Assembly: GCA_023853785.1 (NCBI GenBank)
Contig: JAJIRX010000880.1
Location: 309,064 to 373,063 of the forward strand
Length of the DNA stretch: 64,000 bases
Direction of reading: 5' to 3'
Origin: Psilocybe azurescens
Lineage: Eukaryota; Basidiomycota; Agaricomycetes; Agaricales; Agrocybaceae
Shown: piece after piece, positions 33,695 through 45,362 of the stretch
Position numbering within the stretch: position 1 is the first letter of the stretch
How the letters are laid out: every line of letters begins with the position of its first letter
Program-made: the position numbers and the translations under genes
The notes under the pieces: generated by a model
What the model was told of the DNA's origin: nothing
Databases searched by the model: none
Seen by the model: only the letters and a program-made list of their open reading frames with translations

Positions 33695-35793
33695 ATGATG
33701 AAGATGATGCTTTTACAACACCATTGCACACTGATGAGCCTGATACACCAATTGCAGATCCTGAACAGCCAGCTGAACTGCTACAGCAACAAGCTGTTCC
33801 ACCACCTCCTAATCCTCCACGTCGTCAACGCCAACGTGCTCCAGTTGATCCTGCATTGCTAAGACGCTCTACGCATCCCACTAAGCAACCTGGTGAATGG
33901 TGGAAAGTTCATCACCCACCTGAACCAGATGATGCTAATGATCCTGGATTTGAGGAAGTGCAGTTTGCAGGCCTTGCTTCTGGTGCTGATCCTCGCACAT
34001 ATAAGCAGGCTATGAAAGGCAATGATGCACATATCTGGGAAGAAGCTGCTACTACAGAATTCAATCTATTGCAGCATAATCTAACATGGGAGCGAGTTGA
34101 GCTCCCACCTGGTCAAAAGGCTATTGGGTCTGGTTGGGTCTTTAAAATCAAACGGAATGCAGATGGAACAATTGAGCATTACAAGGCTCATATTGTTGCT
34201 AAGGGCTTTAGTCAGCATCCTGGTATCGACTACCATGAGGTCTTTGCTCCTACCTTCCGTTCTAGCACATTCCGGTTGATTATAGCTTTAGCAGCTTTTG
34301 GAGACTTGAAATTGCGTTCTGTAGACATTACAACTGCATTCACTAAAGGTGACCTTGATGAGGACATTTACATGCTGCAACCTGAGGGATTCCACCAAGG
34401 TGGTCCTAATGTTGTTTTAAAGCTGAAAAAGTCACTCTATGGTCTCAGACAGTCTGCACGTCAAAGGAACATCAAGTTACATGATGCATTCACACAAATG
34501 GGTTACAAGCGCATTGAATCTGATCGCTCTGTCTACATCTACTCAGATGAAGATGTGAAGATTATTGTGCCCATTTATATTGATGACATTACATTTGCCT
34601 CCAAATCTGATGCTGCTATTGATAAGGCTGTTAAGCAACTTGCTGCGCATTTTGCACTCCGTGACTTGGGTCCTACTCAGTTCCTGCTTGGTGTAGCTGT
34701 GGAAAGAGACTTTGATGCAAAAACTATTACTTTGCATCAGTGACAGTACATTCTTGATATGCTTGACACATATGGCATGTCAGACTCTAACCCAGTGAAA
34801 ACACCTATGGCAGTTGGAACTGTGCTATCTAAAGCAGATGGCCCTCAAAATGGAGATGAGGTGGAATATATGTGTAATGTTCCATATCTCAATGCAGTTG
34901 GCTCCTTGCAGTACTTGGCTACTATGATCCGTCCTGACATTGCTTATTTATTTATTTATTTTTGTTTTTTTATATCATCAATTTGTATACCGGTGCGCCA
35001 AAAGCAGTCCAGTCACCAAGTACAGATGCCCAACCAGGTAACTACTAAGAAACTGTTCACCGAAACTACTAAGAGTCCGTTGGAAACACTGAAGCCTACG
35101 ATAAATGAACGTGCTGAACACATAACGGGGTAGCTACTGTGGGGATATAACACCAACCTCGATGCAGAGTAGGAAACACCTGACATTGCTTATACTGTGT
35201 CTTATTTGGCACGCTTTAACTCCAATCCTGGTCCTAAACACTGGGCTGCTGTCAAGCATCTGTTCAGATACCTTAGAGGCACATTGGATTTGAAACTCAC
35301 CTATTCTGGTGCTGTTGGTCATGACAACTTTATTACCTACACTGATGCAGCTCATGGTGATTGTGTAGACACTGGCCGCTCTACAAGTGGCTATTTGACA
35401 TTACTTGCTGGAGGAGCTATTGGGTGGTCTAGCAAACTTCAAACTGTGGTTATCTTGTCTACAACTGAAGCAGAGTATATTGCTGCAGTTGAGGCAGGTA
35501 AAGAGATTACATGGATGTGCAATATCTTACATGAGTTTGGCCACACCCTTATTGAGCTGTCTGTATTGCATATGGACAATCAGTCATCTATCAGTGTTCC
35601 CAAGAATCCAGAACATCATGGACGCATGAAGCATCTCGACTTACACTATTACTGGCTTAGAGATGCAGTTAGTGCTGGAAAGATTGCACCTTCATATATT
35701 TCCACCAATAAGCAAGTTGCTGATATTCTGACCAAACCACTCTCACCTCCCAAAGTGGAGTTTTGTAGAGATAATATGGGACCTAAATCTTGA
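33695..35793 (+). pseudogene. Copia reverse transcriptase and RNase H
   Basis: Open from the junction through an acidic/Pro-rich linker (to about 33900). RVT_2 motifs follow: GSGWVFKIKRNADG, HIVAKGFSQHPGIDY, FRLIIALAAFGDLKLRSVDI (with VDITTAF), SLYGLRQSARQ and PIYIDDITFA (catalytic YIDD). A TGA at 34741-34743 interrupts the frame, then QYILDMLDTYGM continues. A LINE fragment splits the gene at 34948-35178. After it come the RNase H blocks YTDAAHGDCVDTGRSTSGY, STTEAEYIAA, HMDNQSS and KHLDLHYYWLRD, ending at the stop 35791-35793. Apart from the stop and the insertion, the protein is well preserved. Confidence 0.9.
34948..35178 (-). mobile_element. 5'-truncated LINE fragment, 231 bases
   Basis: Only the 3' end of the LINE family plus its A-rich tail (seen here as TTATTTATTTATTTTTG at the left edge). 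It is bounded by a perfect 15-base duplication, CCTGACATTGCTTAT, at 34933-34947 and 35179-35193, proof of target-primed insertion into the Copia reverse transcriptase gene. Confidence 0.92.
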
Positions 35794-35903
35794 TTTCTTG
35801 ATTTTACTTGATTTTATTTTTCTATTTTATTTGTTTTTTCATTTTTATTTGTTGTTTCATTTTTGTTCTTCTTTGTTTTGGAGACATGTCAGAACAGGGG
35901 GAG

Positions 35904-36259
35904 TGTTAAAACTGCATTTCATACTTCTATCTATAGATCACATGATCTGATCTTTATCATGATTACATCAGCATTGTTGATCTTTATCTATTTGATGCTC
36001 CAGATCTTTATCTTGATTCTTATCATCTATATGATGTCTATCAACTTCCTTTTGGGTTTAGATCTGTACCACATAGTATATAAAGACTTGTAGTTCAGTG
36101 CCAGAAGTCCCCAGTTACTCACTTAGGACTTCAGGCAAGTAGTTAGGTCTTATGTCCAATATACCTAGTTACTCACTTAGGACTTCAGACGCTTATAGTT
36201 CACTTGTCTCTGTGCCCATTGTTCTATAACTTGATCACTGAGTGTCTCACGTGTTCCCG
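35904..36259 (+). repeat. Copia-A LTR (3' LTR, missing last 14 bases)
   Basis: Begins TGTTAAAACTGC after a purine tract AACAGGGGGAG. It has a TATATAAA box at 36077-36084 and a 54-base tandem duplication (units starting at 36113 and 36167) that is absent from the Copia-C LTR. The expected end CGCCTGCTTTAACA is replaced by inverted integrase sequence. Confidence 0.85.
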
Positions 36260-37533
36260 AGCTAAAATCAAAGCCATACTCCCCCTCAACATTGGGACAG
36301 TGCACATCAGCAGTAGCAGTGGGAAGGAGGTCAATTTTAGGCATAGGCCCAGTAGACAAGCCAGGGAAGCATCTTTCAACAAAATCAGCTCTTTCAGAGA
36401 TAACATACTTTTTGGTGACTGGGTTGTAGAATTCCCAGCCCTTGTACCCATCAGGGTAACCAACAAAGATGCATTTCTCCATATGAGACTGTAATGACCT
36501 GCGCTTATCTCCCTGAATGTAAACATATGCAAGGCATCCCCAAATCCTCAGATGACTGACATCAGGTTTGCGCTTGTTCCAGCTCTCATATGGTGTCTTA
36601 TCTGGTAGAGGAGCTGTAGGAACGCGATTCCACACATGTATATACGCAGCAACACAGTGACCCCAAAATGAAGGTGGTAAACGTGATTCATTCATCATGG
36701 ATGTGATATGTTCAGCCATGGTGCGATTTGCACGTTCTGCAACTCCATTCTGTTGTGGGCGATTATGCGTAGTATGACAACGCTCAATGCCACACTGGTC
36801 TGTGAACCTGATAAATGCGTTGGACATGTATTCTCCAGCTTTGTCATCCTGTAGAGCTTTCATCTTATAGCCTGTAATGTTCTCAGCCCAAGCTTTGTAT
36901 GTTTGGAATGCTTCCAAAGCTTTACTTTTCCGCTTAAGCAGAACAGCAGCTCTGTCCTTTCTGCAATCGTCTATGAATGTAATCCAATAGCGATAACTTT
37001 CAGGAGTAGGGGGTGAGATAGGGCCTTTGAGATCTGAGAATACAAGCTCTAAAGGATACTTGAATGTTCTGGGAGATGTGGGAAATGGATTGGAATGCAT
37101 CTTGCCTGCTAAGCAAGGTTCACATATGGGATCTGGCTGTTGCTTTGAATTAAGCTTAAGTCCAGTGACCATGTTCTCTTTCATCATCTTGTGGACATCT
37201 GTGTAGCTATGATGTGCAAAACGGCGATGCCACAGAGTGATATCAAGAGGTAGAGTGGAATTGGCTGAAACAAATGCAGACTCCGATATTGGGACTGTAG
37301 TACTGTTCAACAAAGTGCAGATGGATGTCTTAATATCAGCAGAGAACAGGTGAGCTGTCTTGCGATAGAAATTCATATGTTGGGCATCAATCATGATGTT
37401 GAAGCCCTTGTGCTTTGTTAAATACAGAACGGACAACAGATTGTTACAGAGATCTGGTACATGTAATACTCTTGTTAATTTGACGCTTTGAGCCTCCTTT
37501 CCATTTACAACTGGTTCAAAGAATACAGTGCCC
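36260..37533 (-). pseudogene. Copia-A integrase and protease end
   Basis: Reads downwards from about 37533: GTVFFEPVVNGKEAQS, VLHVPDLCNNLLS (spacer after protease), GAG-pre-integrase LWHRRFAHHSYTDVHKMM with the zinc-binding H..H..C..C (CEPCLAGKMH), then the integrase core with FIDDCRKDRAAVLL (D), ALQDDKAGEYMSNAF (D) and HNRPQQNGVAERANRTM (E). The end has YGFDF, after which the frame runs into antisense LTR and stops at 36177. The core is open and uninterrupted. The gag and protease start are on the far side of LINE-D. Confidence 0.88.
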
Positions 37534-37558
37534 CAAGGCTCTGTCAACCGTCAAGGCG

Positions 37559-38773
37559 ATGAAGATGCTTAGTAGTTCCACTGGAGGTCTGCGCCCTGTC
37601 CAGAAGCGCATCCTCTATTGGCGCCTACGTACTTCCTATAGTTACATATGGCTTCCGACTCTGGTACTTTGCAGCAGCTCGCTGCAAAGGTGCCCTACAT
37701 CATCTCTCTACAATGCAGCGATCTGCTGCATTGTGGATTACTGGTGCATTCGCACTTCTCCGACTGGTGGAGTAGAGGCCCTTGCAGGCCTCTCCCCATC
37801 AATCTTCTTCTTTGTCGTCTATCTGAGCAAGCTGACTATCGGTTTGCCACCCTGACGCCGACTCATCCTGTGAGAGCTTTCTCTCTCAATTCAGACTATG
37901 TCTGAACCGGAGATATTCCGCACTAGTGGGGCTCTCTTTGAGGCTGACACTAATGTTCTCGCTCTGACGGAGACTTTACTCCCGATGAACCCGCTTTCAC
38001 GACTGGGTGTTTGACTGATGGACCGCTTCGTGGACCAAGTCCACTTCGATGACTGCAAGATTTCTCGCCGGCGATGCGGATAAAGAATTGAAGCAGTGCA
38101 CCAAACACCTCGATAAGCTCCAGGATAAGATCTCGGAGAATATCGGGACATATTATGCAGGGACAGACACAAGTCTGCCCCTCTCAGGACGGTACCAAGC
38201 CATTGCGGCCTCCATCCTGTTCAGCGGCGGAGCAGAGTGCTGGCGCGCTCGGCATGTCGCAGGCAAAGTCACTGTGCCTGATGCGGAACTATATGCCATC
38301 TGTTCTGCAATTGTCAATGCGACCTCGCGCTGACGATTGCATGGACATCTTCGTATTCATGGACTCGATGGCTTCTGCCCATTGAGCTGTTGATCCTTCC
38401 ATTCACTCTGGACAGGGCCACTCTGTGGCTGTCTGTGAGGCTCTTCAGACTTGGTTCACCTGCAAGGATGGCCAGTCAATCACCTTTGTGTACATCCCCT
38501 CTCGATTGCAGTGGGACTTACATTACAAAGCACATGAGTATGCAACTGAACTCAAAGTTGCACTGGGCCCCCGCCCAGCTACATCATTTGACAGCCTGCA
38601 CATGCAAGCTGCCCTCTCTCGCAGTGCTTCCTGGAATGTTATGTTCCAGGACCCCAAATATTGAGGTCAGAACTTCCTCCACCTCAAGACCGTCGACAGG
38701 GCGGTTGCTCAGCCTGGGGAAAAGACAACCCCTGGGTTCATTTTGTGAACATGAGCTCTCCTCAGCTCTACGC
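37559..38773 (+). pseudogene. LINE-D ORF2 fragment: RT thumb and RNase H
   Basis: Begins M-K-M-L-S-S-S-T-G-G-L-R-P-V-Q-K-R, the region after the reverse transcriptase active site. RNase H blocks follow around 38155-38640 (DAELYAICSA, VYIPSRLQWDLHYKAHEYA, LHMQAALSRSASWNVMF). Frame changes are frequent. The C-terminal zinc-finger part continues beyond the insertion at 40464-40818 (CPWETRTHILTCKRTYRP). Confidence 0.78.
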
Positions 38774-40463
38774 TGAACTACGTAGTGTGTGATTTGATAT
38801 ATAAATCGAAAACCAAAACACAAACCAGAGAGGAATGGTCTAGACTAGATAAGACGACTCTCTCCCTGTTGAGTTAAAGTGAGGGATGGCTTTGCCACTA
38901 GGTTGTGTAGATGTATGTGGTCTGAGGAGGACAGGGACGTATGAAGGAGGAGGAATGGATGAGGGAATATAAAATGCCCTTGAGTATTTACTGGGAGGAA
39001 GCAACCCGACTTGATTAGGGTAGAACGGTGTGAATGAGGTGTGATGACTGTGGAGGGGCCAAATGACTAGATAAATCGTGAGAGATGGATACGGGGCAGG
39101 AGTGAGAATGTAGTCTTGATCCTAATGCACTTCAATCGAGTCTACAGCGTCTGCAAAGCTAGAAGTAAAGCCTGCTGATGGAGTAATGGCTTGAGCGGCC
39201 TGGAGTGATAGATGGTGAAGGATTGTGCAATGTTCTTGAACCAAAAAAATCAAACAGAGCGGTGAAGTGAATGAGGGATGACTAGGGCGATGGATGAAGA
39301 TGACAACAAGACCAAGATTGCAGAATAAAAATATTCTGGAGCAATAGAAGTGATGGGGAGTTGAGGATCTTGAAGTAGAGGAAGAATGAAGGGTCTGGAG
39401 GATGGTAGGATCGAAATGAACTGGACAAAAATTCTCTGTGATGAGAGAACGAGAGTGGTTGGATAGGCTGGTCTAGCCTCTGATGAACGTCTTGAATAAC
39501 TGGAGTGATTGTTGAATTTCGTGCTGAATATTGATAGAAATTGATTGAATGAGTGCTTGGAGTGCTGGACTGAGTACTTGATAACTTGAAATCTTTGCTG
39601 TGAAGAAAGTTGGGGCTTGTAACTTCCTTGTATTCCAAGCGATACTAATACATGGTTTATATACCAGAGAACATAGAAAAATATTTAAAAGAGATCAAGC
39701 GTCCAAACTATACTAATCATTCTGTAGAACGACACCCAGTAGTCCCATCTGTCAACTACATACAATAGATTGAAGGCTGATGGAGTTTAGGAGTGAAAAA
39801 TAGAAGGATGAGTAAGTAAGTAACATAGGATGAGTAAGAAGTATAAGCAGGATTATGAAAAGCGAAGTGAGATGAGTAAGAAAGAAGCGAAGCTGAGTAA
39901 GTACAATAAGCAAGAATGACAAAAAAGGAAGGATCAATCATATGAAAGTGTCAGACAATAGAAAAGGAGCCAAAATAGCGAACAAGTACCATGCTAATGA
40001 ATAGAACCAGTCTATTCATGGCACAGCTCAGTCATCCATTACCAAGACTGCTGAGTGAGACAAAGATTTGCTGCATATGTGGAATCCAGTTAAGGACCAA
40101 ATAGTTGTAGATGATCAAATGCTGATGACAATGGTGATATATGATGCTGTGCAGTGCTGTGCGTACTAGGATGGATAGGAATGATGTCCAAGAATAATCT
40201 GTGCATAGCCTTGAGGTTCGAAATAGATAGACGATTGAATCATTGATAGGGAATGTAACTGATCAAAGGGTTGAAGTGGAGATTGAAAGTTGGAATGGAG
40301 CTTGAAGTGGACTATGAATGAGCTTTGACGTTGAATATTGAGGGATGTGCTTCAGATAAAAATGCAAAATAATAACCCTGGCTTCTGCATGCAATGGGGA
40401 GTCAAGACAGATGCTCTAAGCTTATAGATAAATCTCATATCCAATCAAAATTGGTGTATGACA
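38774..40463. mobile_element. 1.69-kb insertion with TG..CA ends (possible solo LTR)
   Basis: Interrupts LINE-D. The four bases ACGC occur on both sides (38770-38773 and 40464-40467) and the insert begins TGAACTACG and ends TATGACA. No coding capacity, purine-rich on the plus strand with repeated GGATGAGTAAG-like motifs near 39800-39900. Terminal TG..CA with a 4-5-base duplication fits a long solo LTR, but no second copy is present to prove it. Confidence 0.5.
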
Positions 40464-41340
40464 ACGCACACATGTGTAGGTGTATTCTGAATCATGCACC
40501 CATCAGGTCTTATTATTCCCGGTTTAATCTTAATGATGGTCATACAATGTGCCGTGTGGGTGTCCTTGGGAAACCCGCACGCACATCCTAACCTGCAAAA
40601 GGACCTATCGTCCTCCCAGGCCTTGCAAGCTTAGGCAGCCAACCACGTTGTGCTCCCTTCACTCATTTTTGGAGATGAACCCGAAAGTGTTTGCCTTCCG
40701 CTCGACTCCCCCTTGCGGGCATCGGTTGACAACTGACGTTGGGCATTGTGGGGGGAGTCCTCATTTGGTGGTCTTGATTGGCATGGGCCAATTATCCACC
40801 TGGCTCGTGGTTGTTTGAGAATTCCTGGGGAAGGGCCGTTTCGGGCGGGACTTGGCTCGCTACTGGTTTTGGTGTTCGACTCACCTACCCCGCTCAGGAC
40901 CTAGGCCATGTTACGAACAGTGTTGAGTATGCAGGAACTAGGGAGAGCTGGTACCACTAGTCTTGGCTGCTGGACTTGGGCACCCCCACCCTTGTTAGTT
41001 CTCTCTTGCTGGTGCTGCATCTGCTTCAGCCCAAGCTTCCAAAGGCCAGGGTCACTCCTAGTCTATATCCCGCGAGGTTGTTCTTTGTAAATAAGTTTTC
41101 CTTTCTTATTTTTCATCGAGGCTGATATTATATCCCCACAGTATCTTCCCTGTTATGTGTTCAGCACGGTCATTTATCGTAGGCTTCAGTGTTTCCAACG
41201 GACTCTTAGTAGTTTCAGCAAACAGTTTTTAGTAGTTACATGGTCGGGCATCTGTACTTAGCGACTGGACTGCTTTTGCGCACCAGTATACAAATTGATG
41301 ATATAAAAAATAAAAATAAAAAATAAAAAACACAGTGCCC

Positions 41341-42366
41341 ACTCCAGCAGAATAAATATGTCTTTCATCTGCTAACTTGATTGGTATGCGTAGAAGGGCA
41401 TAATTTCAAACCCAATTCGCGATAAGGGGTCATATGAGAAGTCGCCCCTGTGTCTGCAATCCAATCATAGTCAGTGGAGTGTGTGGAAAAAGAGGAACAT
41501 TGGTATTAAGAGCACTTGCATTTCCAGCAAATTCCATGTCTTTGGACTCTTTATCCTCACTGGTAGCCTCTTGAGCCTTATTTGCCCTGTTGCCTTTGCG
41601 AGCATTCTTAACATGCTCTTTAGCCTCCTTCTGTGCATTTATGAACTTGTGGCACTTGTCCATGACATGATTGCTTATATCGCAAAATGCACACTTTTGC
41701 TTTGAAGCAGAAGGTGCAGGAGTGGTTTGGAATGCAGTAGCAACTGCAGGCATATCAGAAGTGCGGTGACGACATTGTATGTCCTCAGTGACAAAGGCCT
41801 GATGAATAGTAGCCTTGTCCATCTTGTCCAAAAGGAGGAGTGATGATGCAAATGCACTGTACTCGTCTGGGAGAGCCCTAATCAATGTGAGAGATGCAAG
41901 CTCTTCATCTAACTTGGCCAAGTCAAAGTCCTTAGGCCTAAGTTGCTGAATGAGCAAAACAGCTTGTTCTACTCTATTGATAAGAGTTTGAAGGTTTTCA
42001 CCTTCCTCCTTTTGGATGGAAAACAGATCATCATATGCATTGAATCTGTTTCCAGGGCGCTTTGCTGATGAACAGCTTTGAGGGCTTCCCACATTTGAAT
42101 AGGGTCATCCTTGACAGCCTCCACATGGATCTTCTGATCATTGTCCAAATGCAAGTAGATCATCCCACATGCTTTATCACAGTTCTCATGGTACAATTCG
42201 AGCGCAGCAAGCTCCCCGGCAGTCGGGATGCCAGAGAGCAAAGGCTGTGTCTTAGCACACTGACTATGCACCATATCCCTTTAGATTGGAGATAGGCAGT
42301 CATGAGACCAGACCAAGTGTTATAATTGGTAGCATTCAAATGAGGGATTTGGAGATCATTTGGCAT
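41341..42366 (-). pseudogene. Copia-A gag and protease start
   Basis: Starts MPNDLQIPHLNATNYNTW (42366 down). Frame changes occur near 42270 and 42080. The gag core (YHENCDKACGMIYLHLDNDQ, NLQTLINRVEQAVLLIQQ, ASLTLIRALPDEYSAFASS) is followed by a CCHC zinc knuckle, CAFCDISNHVMDKC, near 41690-41650. In another frame the protease active site DWIADTGATSHMTP is intact (about 41470-41430). The reading frame is then cut by LINE-D at 41331. Confidence 0.85.
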
Positions 42367-42754
42367 ATTGTGAAATGTGGAGTGAGGTAATGTCAGATGG
42401 AGTTGTATTAGTGGCAAGAGGTGTGTAGACATGCGAGGATGCATGTGAACAATTTTGACGATGTCCGAAGCTCGGAGTGTGATGTGAATGCAAGTTTGAG
42501 TGTGAAGCATTAACTAGCCTAGTTTAAAAGTGTTAATGAAAATGTATATAACTCGGGAACTGTCCGGCGTTCGTACAGTTAAACTGAGTTGGCAAATCAC
42601 ATAATGTGTACTTGTCCTTCTCTACTAGCAGCAGCAATGTATGGCTGGGCCTGGCAGAGGTATAAAAGAAAAAAGAACTATAGTGACCGATTTGTGAAAC
42701 TAAGCAAAAAGGAACTTGGTTTGCAAAACACTGAATTGGAGCACTTTAGAGCAC

Positions 42755-42817
42755 AGGGCCCATAACCTGTTAAAGCAGGCAAGCTCGGGAACACGTGAGA
42801 CACTCGGCTACCAAGTT
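42755..42817 (-). repeat. Copia-A primer binding site and 5' LTR remnant
   Basis: 42755-42766 reads GGGCCCATAACC, and on the minus strand GGTTATGGGCCC follows the LTR end TTTAACA. Only 51 bases of the LTR remain (42767-42817) before LINE sequence starts. The 12-mer resembles the anticodon loop region of initiator methionine tRNA (GGGCTCATAACC, one mismatch), so priming by an internal tRNA fragment, as in Drosophila copia, is likely. Confidence 0.65.
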
Positions 42818-43350
42818 AGTCAAAGGATTATGGGAGCACTCAGGACGATCGTCGGGTATGTCAATTCTACTCAGATCGACCATTCGTCCCCCATGGGGGC
42901 ATCTCTGGCTCAAGCGGTGGTTGATTTCACCTGTGACGCCTTTAATGGGGACTTGGGCACTACACCCACTCCCGATAACATCCTCCCAATCCGTGCAGTT
43001 GCGGAGATCTTCACTGCGGAAGACGACACCATTCGAAGGCCTTTGGCTCTCGGTCGCTCTTCTCCAGACCCTCTCTGCATCTCCCCCCCCCCACTTGGTC
43101 TGACCACAGTGGGGCTGGCAATGACAACGTCATTATGACCCCCGGCAGAACCTGTTTGCTCCTCCCGTAGAAACGCTGCAGGCCAGGCCTCCTATCTGAG
43201 CACAGCAGGATAAAGGGAAAAGGTGGGCTGATAAGCCTCCTCTTCCTCCCCCTGCTCCTCCTCAACCCTGCCCTCCCGGCCAAAAAACTGGTTGTGCCCA
43301 ATCAGAGGCCCCCTCCAGTGCCTCCCTCCTCTACCTGCCCTGTGCGTCCT
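42818..43350 (+). mobile_element. LINE 5' fragment (upstream/ORF1 start)
   Basis: GC-rich sequence unlike the Copia DNA around it. An open stretch, GALRTIVGYVNSTQIDHSSP to AEIFTAEDDTIRRPLA, looks like a LINE ORF1 N-terminal region, and the last 27 bases (43324-43350) equal the first 27 bases of LINE-B in reverse orientation (53600-53574, one mismatch). It ends exactly where the Copia-B LTR starts. Confidence 0.6.
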
Positions 43351-44910
43351 TGTGAAAACTGCATTTCATACTTCCACCAACAGATCATGTGATCTGATCT
43401 TTATCATGATTATGTCAGCATTTTTGATCTTTATCTATTTGATGCTCCAGATCTTTACCTTGATTCTAATCATCTATATGATGTTTATCAACTTCCTTTG
43501 GGTTTAGATCTGTACCACATAGTATATAAAGGCTTGTAGTTTAGTGCCAGAAGTCCCCAATTACTGAGGTCTTTACACTCCCCCACAGATTGGAATTTTA
43601 TTTGGCAGTGTCTCTGCCAAATTAGCAGTAAAATGTCCAAATTTTTCCGACCGGATTCCGACTGGATTCTGATCAGAACCACTGGTACCGACCAGTTCCA
43701 CTGTTAACAAGTCCGACCGAAATCCGATCAGAATCCGACCGAAATCCGACTGGAATCCAAGTGGAATTCATCAAATTTGAAACCCAATTAGACCCAATTC
43801 TGAGTGGAATCCAAGTGGTACCAAGCGGAACCATATTATGTCAGCATACTATTTACAGCTCAGCAAGTAATAACACAAAAAGTATACATAGATCTCAACA
43901 GTTTGTGACAAATTTGGTATTGTTAGAATTGTAAAATTGAGGAGAATATGTTTATGTAATAGTTATATAAAATTAAAAATTTCTGGTAAAGAAATACCTA
44001 TTTTTCATATAAATCTGTGCTTATATAATCTAAATGTCTTGAATAAAATTAATCTTTGTATTCCATTAATTTCTATTATTGTAACACTATTAATATATAG
44101 CTAACAGAGTGCTATTTTGTTGCAAAATGTAGTTTACAATATCTATATATATTCAAATTTACAGTATTTTGTATATTAAACATGCTGATATAGTATTCTG
44201 ATGATGGTGTAATTACAGATGCATTGCCCTCAATTTTCTGATCATTTTGATATATAATATGTGGGTATAGCTTCAGAGGAAGTGCCAGAATATATTATTG
44301 GGTGTTGTAAAGAATAGTATATAATTCATAAAATGTTGATAATACCACAAGCAATAATAGTGTAGTTGGTAATGTGTGTATAGAATTAATATATATGAAG
44401 CTGTTGGTTCAATTCCTGTTGAGTGCATTTTATAATTTCGCATTTATTACAAATATCATGTGACATGAATGATTATTTAAGAGCTTATGTAAGAAATATT
44501 ATATAATACTGACTAAGCAGACTATATCATGTGATTTCAATACATTATTTATAAGCTTATATAAGCAATTATTATGTAATGCTGACTAAGCATTGTATTA
44601 TACACTGAACAAGTACATTATGAGAAATTCCGACCGGTTCGAGTGGGTCCAAGTGGATTCCGATCAGATTCTGACCGGTTCCGATCGGTTCCAACTGGGT
44701 CCAAGCAGTTCCGACCGGTACCCGTGGGGCACTGTAAAGTACTGCAATTACTCACTTAGGACTTCAGGCAAGTAGTTAGGTCTTATGTCTAATATAACCA
44801 GTTACTCACTTAGGACTTCAGACGCTTATAGCTTGCTTGTCCCTGCTTCCATAGTTCTATAACTTGGTAGCCGAGTGTCTCACGTGTTCCCGAGCTTGCC
44901 TGCTTTAACA
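43351..44910 (+). repeat. Copia-B 5' LTR, split by element E1
   Basis: Starts TGTGAAAACTGC (43351) and ends GCCTGCTTTAACA (44910). With E1 and its target duplication removed it is about 373 bases, including the 54-base tandem duplication also seen in Copia-A. The right part is nearly identical to the 51-base Copia-A remnant. Confidence 0.85.
43566..44744. mobile_element. E1: non-autonomous DNA element with palindrome arrays
   Basis: 1179 bases, flanked by a perfect 8-base duplication CAATTACT (43558-43565 and 44745-44752). Ends GAGGTCTTTACACTCCCCCAC and, on the other strand, CAGTACTTTACAGTGCCCCAC; these are related to the ends of E2 and E4. Next to each end lie arrays of TCC-N4-GGA-type palindromes (TTCCGACCGGATTCC, TCCGACTGGA, TCCGATCAGA; about 43640-43830 and 44627-44725). 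The middle is AT-rich with no coding capacity. Confidence 0.85.
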
Positions 44911-45362
44911 GGTTATGGGCCCCGCGCTCTAAGCGCTCCAATTCAGTGTTTTGCGAACAAAGTTCATTTTTGCTTAGTTTCACAAAATGGTCACTATAGT
45001 TCTTTTTCTTTTATACCTCTGCCAGGCCTGGCCATACATTGCTGCTGCTAGTAGAGAAGGACAAGTACGCATTACGCAACTTGCCAACTTGGTTTAACTG
45101 TACAAACGCAGAGGTTCCCGAGTTATATACATTTTCAGTAAAACTTTTAAACTAGGCTAGATAACACTTCACACTTAAACTTGCATTCACATCACACTCC
45201 GAGCTCTGGACATCGTCTAACTCATTCACATACATCCCTCGCACATCTATACACCTCTTGCCACTCATACAACTCCATCCGACATTACCTCACTCCACAT
45301 TTCACAATATACCAAATGATCACCAAATCCCACTTTTGAATGCTACCAACTATAACACTTGG
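44911..45362 (+). pseudogene. Copia-B primer binding site, leader and gag start relic
   Basis: 44911-44922 is the primer binding site GGTTATGGGCCC. The leader matches that of Copia-C. The gag start codon has become ATA (45309-45311), followed by P-N-D-H-Q-I-P-L-L-N-A-T-N-Y-N-T-W, and the gene ends at 45362, where LINE-B begins. Dead on arrival of the LINE and by start loss. Confidence 0.8.

Larger units (their letters stand above)
33695..36259 (+). mobile_element. Copia-A, inverted RT-RNase H-LTR segment
   Basis: This block belongs to the minus-strand Copia-A that continues at 36260-42817, but is turned round. If it is reversed, its first bases (GATGATGAAGATG) join directly and in frame to the integrase end at 36260 (..GEYGFDF then DDEDDAF). 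Its right edge lies 14 bases before the expected LTR terminus, at CCCGAGCT. The left junction abuts LINE-A. Confidence 0.8.
37533..41330 (+). mobile_element. LINE copy D, 5'-truncated, inserted in Copia-A
   Basis: Plus-strand LINE from the end of the RT domain (CCAAGGCTCTGTCAACC) to the A-rich tail (41302-41330, ATAAAAAATAAAAATAAAA-type). ACAGTGCCC is duplicated at about 37525-37533 and 41332-41340. It splits the Copia-A protease region. A 1.69-kb insertion at 38774-40463 interrupts it. Confidence 0.88.

Noticed and set aside
39282..39941. Minus-strand Ser/Leu/Phe-rich ORFs in the 1.69-kb insertion
   Set aside because: Arise from purine-rich simple sequence; two frames give equally open, low-complexity products.
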